Positions 1 through 9,569 of a DNA stretch of 64,000 nucleotides are shown here, piece after piece. The notes under the pieces were generated by a model. It was not told the DNA's origin. It searched no databases and was given only the letters and a program-made list of their open reading frames with translations. Both the position numbers and the translations under genes were made by a program. Each line of letters opens with the position of its first letter. The stretch's first letter is position 1. The stretch lies in the NCBI GenBank assembly GCA_947652115.1, contig OX393567.1:2240614-2304613 (forward strand), in the 5' to 3' direction. This stretch comes from Blastomussa wellsi (lineage: Eukaryota > Cnidaria > Anthozoa > Scleractinia > Plerogyridae).

Positions 1-429
1 GCTATTCAAGCTGGCAAGTTGATCGTATTTTTATCTCAACATGTACACGGATGCGGTTGTTTAATTCATGTGATTTAACTTAGCTGTTCTTTAATCTTTC
101 TTCATGCAGGAACCATTTGAAATCTGCAGGTTATTCCTTGCCACGTTGCAGCTGGTAGGTTTTGTCATTAGTAGTTGTAGTAACAGTTAGCAGGACTACC
201 AGTTGACGGACAGTGGCTTGACTGTTCAAGGCAGACATTTTCTCATTTCTGTAGTCATTTTTCTCTTGTTTGTACATCAATGCAGTCATATATAACTTTA
301 CAGATGAATTTAAATCCTCTGTGGGCAAATTAAACAGATGGAAACTCCCTTAATGGTTGACAATTTTTGCTTTTTATCTGAAATGTTCTTTTGTGTCCAA
401 CAAGTATGAAAAAAGTGGTGACTTAAGGA

Positions 430-715
430 TATCCTTTCAGGGTTCGTACAGGTCATGGAAAACCTGAAAAATCATGGAATTCTAGAATTTCATTTTCCAG
501 GCCTGGGAAGTCATGAAATTTGAGTGTGGGTCATGGAAAGTCCTGGAAAATTATGTTATTCAATAGGCCAAAATCAATTAGGTTTTTTCGTGAAGAAAAT
601 AGTAAAAACGTACCCAAAATGAAAGATGATTTCCTAGACAGTGCTCAAATTAAGGTCAGGGTAAGTCATGGAAAGTCATGGAATTTCAAATGCTCAAAAG
701 AGTACTAACCCTGCC
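430..715. repeat. Repetitive stretch with GTCATGGAAA-type units
   Basis: The unit GTCATGGAAA / GTCATGGAATT recurs about six times, irregularly spaced, in the intron or flank upstream of the terminal exon. This looks like a degraded interspersed repeat. A 62-residue frame inside it has no recognisable content. Confidence 0.45.
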
Positions 716-973
716 TTTGAGAAAAAATAATCTTTTACCCCGTTGGTTCGCCAGTAAGATTATTGTAAGTTAAAACGTCGCCTAGCATTGTCCAATAACT
801 GGGCTGAGTGATTGAGAGGTCCTATCCAAGGGGAATGTGCTGAGGGAGTAACATAAAGGGTGTAATCTAAGGGGTGAACTTGGGAAGATTTGACCAGACA
901 AGAGTGGTGGGTTGAGTGAGGTTTGATTGTCATAATGTTTAAACATAACTTGAGCATTCTCGTTTCTTTATAG

Positions 974-1108
974 GCAAACAATTACAATGTGGAGGTTACA
1001 GCTGATGGAGTAGGAGAAAAAGCAGTCGACACTATGAGGTTACGACTTCTGAAAACAACTCCAGGAAATCATGCTATAGCTACCTTTGGAGGGCAGACTT
1101 TAACATGA
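974..1108 (+). CDS. 3'-terminal coding exon of an unidentified gene
   Basis: A polypyrimidine stretch ending in TTTATAG precedes an open frame that begins AANNYNVEV-like (read ANNYNVEVTADGVGEK) and ends in TFGGQTLT followed by TGA at 1106-1108. It gives 44 residues with no membrane segment or motif I recognise. Codon use and the clean acceptor make it look like a real last exon. The rest of the gene would lie before the window or in small upstream exons; a possible 19-20 base exon follows the CAG at about 109, but I cannot confirm it. I do not assign a function. It could also be a chance frame, so confidence is moderate. Confidence 0.4.
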   Translation, partial: ANNYNVEVTADGVGEKAVDTMRLRLLKTTPGNHAIATFGGQTLT

Positions 1109-2880
1109 TCTTTGTCAAACTTAGGTGGTCATCTTTTATTTATTGTAATTCAAGGCTTGAGACTAATGGTCAGGTCACCAAGCCAGAAAGAAGTAAAATA
1201 TTCGGTTTTGGCTTGAAAGTTTAGCATACCGACTAGCCACTGGGTGGTGGCTGAGGAAACTTTTTCAGAATAGTCTACAGTTCTTGATAGAAAGTAATAT
1301 CTGACTAGTAAAATATTCTAGCCAGTAGGCTAGCCAGTCTCAAGCCCTGCCAATAATAATGACCCTGTTCTTCAGTCAATGTTACGAAGGCAGGGACAAA
1401 AGTCAGACCAGATCAACTCAGTTGGTCACTGATTTGAATGACAATTGCAGCAGCTATTCAGGAACAATGCATAAAACAGTTGTTACTATTCTTATTCGAT
1501 CCGTCTGCCCATCTTTTAGCATTTGATGATATTATTTTTAGAAACTAATTTGAAATTGAGATCACTTGAGCTTTGTACCTAAAGCCTGTACTTTTAAAAA
1601 CTAACGAATCTTTTAATTTTAAACTATTAAATAAATATAAATGCATTGATATGTAGGAACCAAAGCAACAAATAAGTCTGAAAGATATCTTAAAAAGTAA
1701 TGCAAGCTTTTATGTTCTCTCATGCATGTACACTTATATACAAATTCTACACGCATGCAGCGAGTTGATCGCAACAGAACATTCTTTTCACTATTCAGTA
1801 ATTTACTATGGGCAGTCCCTTTTTTCTGTCCATCGAGCATGTAGTAAAAAAAGTCCCAGTGGGAAACTCGCTCTCTGTTTCACGTTACATGAAACAGGTG
1901 CTGAGAAAACATGGACTGCTCATAGTCTACTTCAGTACCCATGTTCACATTGTTTGGGTGGGACCAGCTCCCAACAGGCCCCAATTCATATTTAGTGGAG
2001 TGAAAACTTCTTACATTGTAAATAATGTTATCAAGGATTGTACAGTGTTAAAAATTATCTCTGAGGAAGACTGTAAACAGGCCACCATTGGCTTGATTCC
2101 TTGGCAAGTGTAAGGGCACCAATATTAACGGGGGTGACTACTCTAACAAACATTGTTTTTGCTGTACTATGTGTCATTGAAAATCTTCCCAAAAATTTCA
2201 AATATTGCCTCAATTATTTTTTTGGAGAGATTTTTTTCGAAGAAACTCAAACTTCCCGAGTCTCCCGATTCCAAGCAAAATCTTCAGATTTCTGGAAGAG
2301 TTTTGCTTTTCTCCTGAAACAGGCCTTGTTAGAGTTAACAACCCCCTTAATAGTAGAAACAGACGTCATTCACTGGGGTAGTTAGATGGAGATAAATAGA
2401 CTCTTCCCCAATGGCCGCAAATTTAAACTTCTTTTGAAAGCGTTTAAATTAGCCTCACTTACCTTGTTTTTGAGTTGGTATTTCTTAAGATTTTTAGTCA
2501 GCAGGTTAGTCAGGCAAATTTAAATGCATACAAAGAATTTTATATAGCCCACATTTGATATATAAAAATTCAAACATAGCACTGAGGCTTTATGATAAAA
2601 CTTCTATATCTGGTTCTGTTTTCTTTGAATCAAGTCTTTTGTGGGAGTTACAATGACACCTGGAAAATCATGGACACCTAAAATATCTATTTTTGGAATG
2701 TTGTTTTGCGACCAATCAGATGCGAGATGAAACTGCAACATGTAACTGAAAAGGGATGGATAAGTCATGAAACAACAAGTTGGCTTCCTTTTCCACGATG
2801 ATACCATTAGAAAATATGGAGTTGTCCTTATTGTTCTATGTCAGTGCTTATTTTTTTTTTTATACTTGATTGACCCCTCC
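1109..2880. other. Intergenic stretch without a recognisable gene
   Basis: Only short frames occur here and none resembles a known protein. A segment at 2238-2326 (key words CCGAGTCTCCCGATTCC and TTCAGATTTCTGGAAGA) recurs in diverged form at 33652-33740, so it is an interspersed repeat. A segment at 2649-2733 is a reverse-strand relative of 3607-3694 (shared words ATCTGATTGGT, ACATTCCA and TTTTAGGTGT). Confidence 0.5.
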
Positions 2881-3187
2881 CACATAGGGCTTTTCAGGGC
2901 CAATTTACATAGCTAATCAGGGTGAGATCGGACGTCAGCATGTAAAGGCGCTCATAGCAGCCGCTATCAGTCCATTCATGATCTCACCCGAACCCAAACC
3001 AGCAGAGCAGACCACAACACCGGGAACTCCACACCCTACTCTTTGCGATAAGTGTGTGGGTTCTTTAACGTCCCCTGCTGACCTGTAACATTAAAGATGC
3101 AGGAGACGGGACCTACGGTTTATCGTCCTTATCCGAGAAGACTAGAACATCTAACCATTTGCAGATTTTAGTTACAAAGGCAGCACG

Positions 3188-3228
<41 letters not shown>

Positions 3229-3300
3229 TCGAGACTTGAACCTGAGACCTCCCGCACGGTAGTCCGGCGCTCTACCAACTGAGCTAACCGGTCGGCTAAG
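2881..3300 (-). mobile_element. Long tRNA-headed SINE-like retroposon
   Basis: Read on the minus strand, the element starts with a tRNA-like head: a TAGCTCAGTTGGTAGAGCG A-box-type segment and a GGTTCAAGTCTCG B-box-type segment. About 330 bases of non-tRNA body follow, containing GATAAGGACGATAAACCG and GTTAAAGAACCCACACAC. The far end (TCAGGGTGAGATCGGAC ... GCTATCAGTCCATTC) recurs at 15700-15765, showing a dispersed family. The tRNA part does not fold as a proper acceptor stem with its flanks, so I call it a SINE and not a tRNA gene. Confidence 0.7.
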
Positions 3301-4060
3301 CAAAGAATAATTCCCACTGATATATTTACTAAAAAGAGATGCTGCATTTGACTATGATTCAAGTAGTTCTCAGTCACGCTGTCTAGCTGTGTCTTATCAT
3401 GTTTGTTCAAGACAGTCATGTCTTTTCAGGGAAATATCGTTCATAGTTATTCACTGCTAACGTATTAGCTCTCAAATATCATAGAATAACAATTTCAGTA
3501 TTGTTAACAGTAAAATTGTGAAAGAAAAAGCCAGCACATTGTTTAGTGACTAATCAAACCTTTCAGCTGATTACTCTTTCGGTTTTCTGCAGTTGAGTCT
3601 TGCGGTTTCATCTTGCATCTGATTGGTTGCGAAACAATAAACATTCCAGAAATAATTTTAGGTGTTCATGGTTTTTCGGGTTTCACTGTAACAGAAAAGA
3701 GTATAATTTCGAAAATTTGCATTTTTAACCAAAAAGCTTCAGTCTTGTTTGAATTTGATAAATTATTGAACATGGGCAATTGGCTGACATTGTATGAGAA
3801 AGGTCTTTTGGAATCAGAGTAATCTTGTAATTGTAGATGGTGTTGTCCAATCCTTGTGCACAACTTTGTTGTTTCATCATTTCACCATCTCAACAAACAG
3901 GGAAATAAACTCATTGAAGATTACTTTTAATACTTTAATGTCTGTTTTGATGTGTAGCAGTAAGTAAACACCGTTTCTTTTATCGTTGAGCCATGTGCAT
4001 AAAACTGCCATTTTGTGAGCTATTCACTCAGTAAATCAGTAAATATCAGGAGTAAAATAG
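3301..4060. other. Intergenic, no gene seen
   Basis: AT-rich sequence. 3607-3694 is a copy of the interspersed repeat also present inverted at 2649-2733. No coding signal. Confidence 0.45.
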
Positions 4061-4206
4061 ACCAATTTCGATATATTTTAAAATTCAACCGAAAACAATA
4101 GACATCAGCTCTGGGGAATAAACTATAGAGTTTGTGGGGTTTATTCCCCAGTCTCATTGTGATGTCTATTGTTTTAAGCTGAATTTTGAAATATCGAAAT
4201 TGGGCT
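4061..4206. mobile_element. Fold-back MITE with about 65-bp arms
   Basis: The left arm (CCAATTTCGATATATTTTAA ... ACAATAGACATCA ... GGGGAATAAAC) reappears as the reverse complement ending TATCGAAATTGGGC, leaving a loop of only about 15 bases. The arms differ at several sites, so the copy is not recent. No internal coding capacity. Confidence 0.65.
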
Positions 4207-5199
4207 GTTGCAGTGCTCAGCTATCCAAGGTGAACAGCTTTTGGTCCGAGTTAAAGGGAGACAAGAGTTCAAGAAGTATTCTATTGTACCGGATTTTTGT
4301 ACCAAGTTTGGGCAATCTGTACTGCTACAAACCTGGGGACGCAATCTCGTTCCTTGAGTCTTCACTCCTTACTCCACAGGCTTCACGAAATAAGACACTC
4401 TTGAATGTCCTGTTACTGGATAGCATTTGATTGGGTTTGAAGAAAAAATGGCCGGGAGTAAAATACCATGTAGTTCATTGGGTCAGGCTTTTGAATACTA
4501 GGCATGCACAGTTAAACTTGAAGTGAAATATTCAGACTTCATATCATATCTTTCCAGAGTCGCTTTTCTCCTGACCACTGGTCCAGGGGAGCGAAGAAGC
4601 TGGACACAAGGGTGCTCTCGTGGGAGAGTGAAAACATTTATCACTGGGATTGTAACAGACCTTAAAATGTACTTGATCTATCACTACCCAATCTCATCCC
4701 CAGAGGTTGTGATTCTTTTGGTCTTCACCAAGCATCAAGACCTCTAGGCTTGACTGGAAGTCAGTCATAAAGACAGCCAAATCTGGTTGCAAAGGTGTTC
4801 ATTTTCATCCACAATCTACAATGCAAGCCTACAAAATTCCTGGTTCTGTTTTATTAGTTGCCCATAGTTATTGTGCTTGAATTTGACGTTCCACTGGAAA
4901 ATAGCCTCGTGTAGCTGTTTTAGGGGATCATGTTTTACTTCCCAGGGAAGAAGTAAAATGCAATCCCCTAATAATGGCTGTGTGGGAGGCTAGCTGGGGA
5001 CGGCACAAGATTGCTCACTACTAGCTTTGTGTCACTGGACTGAGAAACCCTGAAACCAAAGTTTGCCATTATAAATTATTTTTGTGATCAGCCATGATTG
5101 ATTGCCTGATGGACAACCCTTCAGGTGTGCAAGTAGTCCATTTTTACCAAAAACAATGTCGTTACAGGGTGGGAGCCAGAAAAATTTTCCGGCCCTTAA

Positions 5200-5520
5200 A
5201 GGCCATTTCCAGTCCGTACTGCGCAGTCTCTGGATTTGTTTACATTTCTGTTTTGAATTTGTTGATATGCCACACTTCGGTAAGACCACCATTACGGGTC
5301 GTTTTGTTTGGGAGTTCGCAATGAGCTGAAACGTCGGTTTGGAATATCATCAAGGTCCGTTTACTGTTTATTGTTGTCTTGCAAGGATATCTAATGTTAC
5401 CAATGAAGAAAAAGGTATGTTTATACCCTTAATTTTCATTTTGGTTTGTTTACATTTCATCGTGTGAGACTAACTAAACATTGCAGGCAGAGATTGCGCA
5501 GTACGGACTAGAAATGGCCT
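5200..5520. mobile_element. MITE bounded by TTAA
   Basis: TTAA at 5196-5199 is followed by AGGCCATTTCCAGTCCG TACTGCGCAGTCTCTG (33 bases). The reverse complement, slightly diverged, ends at 5520 and is followed by TTAA at 5521-5524. TTAA duplication with terminal inverted repeats suits piggyBac-type mobilisation. The interior has no transposase frame, so this is a non-autonomous copy. Confidence 0.6.
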
Positions 5521-5524
5521 TTAA

Positions 5525-6311
5525 TACAGACCTTAAAATTTTTGCCCATAAGAGAGGTAGGGGAGGGCTCACCCCTCCCCTAGTTCCACCACTGCATTGT
5601 CAGTCTAATATTTTTTGGCTTGACAAGCTCTAGTTAAAGAAAGGAGATAAAAGTTGAACATGTCAGCACAGTAATGGACATTTCAATGTTTTACAATAAT
5701 TTTAATTAGAGCTTGGAACTTCACAGAGCCATTGAATATATTAACATTTTTTTCCTCTCTTGCAAAGGAATAACTCTCAACAATTTTTTTTCCTATTTAC
5801 AATTTTCTATATTGATCACTAAACTATAAAATACTGTGCTCTACGCCATACTAACTCCAAACCATTGTATAAACAGAAACAAAACTTGGAACGTACAGCT
5901 GACCAAGCAAAATTCCAAACAATAAATGGTAATTCATTACCGCATATAATTTACTCTAGATCTGTTCGGTTTCAAGTGTATTTTGTTACGCTACTACACT
6001 TCGCCAAGAGAAAAAGAAACAGATTAAAGCTGAAAAGACGGCTTTCGCGTAAAGGGAAACAATATATCTAAAATTTGCGACACAAAAATTTTGTGGCGCA
6101 GTTTAATTTGTGGTTTCTGTATGTCCACTTGCAGTTCCATTTGGCGACAAACGGTCTTTAATTTTAAGAAACAGTACAATGTTACCTCAGTTTTCTGCCC
6201 ATGAAAAATAGACCTTTGTCGATAATAGATAGCTAATTGCAAGCCATTCATCTCTCTGTTTTAAAAAATTCAAGTTTCGTGCCACGATACATGCAGGCAT
6301 AATAACGTCTT
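5525..6311. other. Intergenic / 3' flank of TMEM263-like gene
   Basis: AT-rich sequence with short frames only. It should contain the 3' untranslated region of the minus-strand gene that stops at 6312, but I could not place its poly(A) site. Confidence 0.4.
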
Positions 6312-6891
6312 TCAATCGGACTTGTCCTTTTGGGATTTCTTAAACGGGATAAGCGCGACTCCTCCAACAGCTGATACTGCAGTATACGTCGTTGATAAAG
6401 CCGTCCCTGCTACCCAACCAACTCCTCCGACTACTGTAGCTGCCTTGCTGTAAACGCCACCTGAGATTTTCGACAAAAAACCTGGTTGTTGCTCCGGTGG
6501 ACTTTCCTCTTTCGACGCTTCCCGCGGAGATTCCCCTTTAACATCCATTTCCTTCGAATTTTCGTCTCTCTGAAAACACAGGACAAAACGCGACTTTAAA
6601 GGGTAATTGAACCACTGCAATAAACATTACGAGCGCCACCATTAGGCAAATTAATAGCTGATAAAGATTTCACAAAAATATTTAGAAGACAAACAACGAA
6701 CCTCTTTCATGGCGCAGTTTTTATCGCCACTGTCTGATGACGAGTTCGTGCGTCGAGCCTGCAAAACATAAAACGTGGATACACAAATTTAAAATTATTC
6801 ACGAACCCTCTGACGTAGTAATATTCAAAAGTAAACACAAAAGAGTTCTTCGTACCACAATTTGCTGTTGGGTGCTGTAGTCGGACACCAT
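6312..6891 (-). CDS. TMEM263: TMEM263-like small membrane protein
   Basis: Three coding exons read on the minus strand: 6891-6856, 6758-6702 and 6569-6312, each bounded by AG/GT. Together they encode 116 residues, the length of human TMEM263. The middle holds QQPGFLSKISGGVYSKAATV and a glycine/alanine-rich hydrophobic segment (GGVGWVAGTALSTTYTAVSA, GGVALIPF) that should be membrane-associated. The protein ends KKSQKDKSD, like the KKKDKSD tail of vertebrate TMEM263. In vertebrates the protein affects growth-hormone signalling and skeletal growth; in a cnidarian the role is unknown. The gene is divergent from the ARL14EP-like gene, with 681 bases between the two start codons. Confidence 0.85.
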
Positions 6892-7572
6892 TGGAAATAA
6901 ATTTTTAACAACCGAGCTTTCTCACATCCAGGCAACAATTCCGGAAATAGGTTCCTTGACAAGTTTTTATTGTTTTTTGGCCAATCACGATTCTTTGGAC
7001 TTTGAACGTGAAATCCCGGTTTTTTCAAGCTTCGATAATTTGCTTATCTCGCATTCGAAGACTTCTGTATTTCACATGTAATTTGCCAATCGGATTATAA
7101 GTTGAAAATAGTTTAATTTTTGCTTGTTTAGGAAAAGCAATCACAGAATCAGAAGACAGGACGGAGATCGTAAAAGAGTATTGAATTATAAATGCGTACT
7201 CTTTACTCTTCTATTCGTATGTTGTCTTTTTTTGGAAAAAGCAAATCATTTCATCTCAAATTGAAAAAAAATCAGTGGAATTTTTTTCTGAAAAATCTTT
7301 CACTTCCACCGGAAATTGAATTGAAACTCTCACCGGAAATAAAAGAACAATTGAGTATATCGCGGTGGGACTGGGCATCAGAGTAATTCTTCAACAGAAA
7401 ATGGCGGAACATTTGTTTCTTTTTTGACGTACTATGTTTAAAAATTCTGGGCAATTTAAAGGGTTAATTTAACTCTTAAAAGTTTCAAAGCTGATCCTGC
7501 TATCGCCTCTATTGACTCAAAAAGAGAAAGTGGCAAAGAGGTTATGAAATTTTCCATGTTTCCAACAGGAAC
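6892..7572. promoter_or_regulatory. Divergent promoter region TMEM263 / ARL14EP
   Basis: The two start codons face away from each other across 681 bases, so both promoters must lie here. I see no obvious TATA box near either start. The right side ends in TTTCCAACAG just before the ARL14EP start, a possible splice acceptor, so that gene may have a non-coding first exon within this stretch. Confidence 0.5.
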
Positions 7573-8073
7573 ATGAATCTAGAAGCACCGAGTGTAACAG
7601 AAGAAGTACCCGTACTATGTGGATTTTCTCTGAATGAGCCGGCTAAAATAAGTCGAACAGGATCCACTAGCTCAGAAAGCTCCAGAACGGAGAAAGTAAG
7701 GAATGCACTGAAGTTTAAAAACCCTGGGCCACTGCTGGAGGAGTTTAATCCTGACACAAGTCGCCGTGAAATGCGGAAGCTAAAGAGACTCGTTCAGAAA
7801 GACCCTGCTAACCGAATTAAACGACGACAAAGACAGAGAAGACGGCCACAAAAACAAACGTTTCACGACCGCTCCGGAGTTCGTATGTCCGATGGAAGAG
7901 ATGTGTGTGACTGTCAGGATACTAACTGCCCCGGCTGCCATTTTCCTTGTCCATCTTGTGGATCGGAAAAGTGTGGCGTTGAATGCCGTTGTGATCGACA
8001 ATGGACTTACTTGAAGGATGTGGAAATCGAGAATCCGCTGCCGAGTGTGTCTCGAAGGATGGGAAATCGATAA
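7573..8073 (+). CDS. ARL14EP: ARL14EP-like protein (ARL14 effector family)
   Basis: A 166-residue uninterrupted frame. The N-terminal half is polar, with a basic stretch (KRRQRQRRRPQKQ, about residues 86-98) that could act as a nuclear signal. The C-terminal part is the family signature: SDGRDVCDCQDTNCPGCHF, then PCPSCGSEKCGVECRCDR, a cysteine cluster that probably binds zinc. Human ARL14EP links the GTPase ARL14 to actin-based vesicle movement and has also been tied to the methyltransferase SETDB1. The protein is shorter than the human one (about 260 residues), the difference being N-terminal. A further 5' coding exon cannot be excluded, because CAG precedes GAAC-ATG. Confidence 0.85.
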   Translation: MNLEAPSVTEEVPVLCGFSLNEPAKISRTGSTSSESSRTEKVRNALKFKNPGPLLEEFNPDTSRREMRKLKRLVQKDPANRIKRRQRQRRRPQKQTFHDRSGVRMSDGRDVCDCQDTNCPGCHFPCPSCGSEKCGVECRCDRQWTYLKDVEIENPLPSVSRRMGNR

Positions 8074-9250
8074 AGATGAAATTCCAAATGATATATATTA
8101 ATATACATGTAAGCCTAAAGCATGCTAACTGTAAAAGAGTCTGTGAAAAACAAATATAACCATTTTCCAATTGATCAGCAAGGGAAATAAGACATTCAAA
8201 AAATTTTCCAAATATGTTTTAAATGAATAATATTTCTGGGATAGTTCTGGGACGACAAGTGAAATATGTTTTGCTTTTGTGCTAAGAGTTATATTCATGC
8301 AACACTGATTAAATCAGTTGCAGTACCTAAACATTTACCCATGCAGCTCCCTATAGGGACGCACTATATGTTGTTCAGCGGTACTGGTTTTGAGCCAAAT
8401 AGTTTTAGAAATTTTGAAATTAAATGTATGGCCCTATATGTCTTGGAAATTTATTTAGAATAAAAAAAACTACGTCAACACTAATCCGGATAAATTTGGA
8501 AATGCAACTTTTTTCTCTGGATAATTGGCCTTCCGTCCACACTAAACGGTGTTTTTGGTCACTGAAATAGCATAATTTGAAAACGCTCCCCAAGGTGGAT
8601 AAATTTGAAAACGCTGTCTATGTGTGTTAGTGTGGACAGCAAAAACAGAACTTGAAAATGCTGACATTAAAATAGTCAAATAACATTATTTTCTCAATGT
8701 GGGAATGTCCATTTCAAAATCGATGGTGAAACAATATTTGTAAATGGTATAATAATAATAATAATGAACTTTATTTGAGTGCCAACTGCATCTAGCACTG
8801 CATCTAGCACTGACACTGCAAAGCATGAAATCAAATCAAATTATATTAAATCAAATCAAATGTAAATGTTGGTTTTGTGGAGGACCGAAGAACCTGGAGG
8901 AAAGCCTCTCGGAGCAGAGTGGAGAAACAACAAACTCAGCCCACATATGACATCAGGGCCAGGAATCATACCCAGGCCACATTTGAAGGCGAGCACAACC
9001 CTGCTCCCTCCAAATGTGGACAGAAAACATTTTATCCACTTTCAAGGCAAAAATGCTGTTTTCAATTGAGTATTTAATATTTTGTGGCCAAATTCCAAGT
9101 TTTTTTTGTGAAAAACAGAATTTTGAAGGGTTTTTCTGAAGCCTGGTTATTTTTCCTGTCTCCACTCCTCGGCAAATATCCCAGTCCTTTTCGTTTTCAA
9201 AATATGGCCCGGTCACGAAGACCATCGCTGATCAGACGTCACGCATGCTC
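8074..9250. other. Intergenic repeats between ARL14EP and RPS10
   Basis: 8475-8660 is a repeat with words such as AACACTAATCCGGATAAATTTGG and GTGTGGACAGC. 8750-8865 has an (AATAAT)n tail followed by CTTTATTTGAG and an ATCAAATCAAAT run, typical of a retroposon 3' end. No gene seen. Confidence 0.45.
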
Positions 9251-9293
9251 TTCTCGTCCTCTTTTGCTGCGGTCGCCATCTTGGAGAACAAAA
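9251..9293 (+). promoter_or_regulatory. RPS10: Non-coding first exon of RPS10 with pyrimidine tract
   Basis: CTCGTCCTCTTTTGC resembles the 5' terminal oligopyrimidine start of ribosomal-protein mRNAs. It is followed by GGTCGCCATCTTGGAGAACAAAA and a strong donor GTGAGTG at 9294. The first coding exon then begins one base before the ATG at 9570. The exact transcription start within the tract is inferred. TOP tracts put translation under growth (TOR) control in animals. Confidence 0.6.
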
Positions 9294-9569
9294 GTGAGTG
9301 ATGTGGTTGCAATCCGCCAGATTTTTCATCCATCAGGCAATTATTCTATCATCTTACAATAACACAAGAAAGCCAAAATGCTAGAATATTTAGCAATGCT
9401 CATATTTTCTTAAGCAAGACAAAAGCAATGCGAAAAAGATGATCGTAAATAAATGTTTCTTGAAACCATTCAAGGCGATAGATTGTACCCCATACGTTTC
9501 TTGTCCACCAGCTTTCCTGTGAAGCAGGCTTAAATGAATGAATAATCGTTCCCTCTTCTATCCTTTAGG

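Noticed and set aside
3222..3297. Functional tRNA gene on the minus strand
   Set aside because: It has D- and T-arm-like segments, but the acceptor ends do not pair and it continues into a SINE body.
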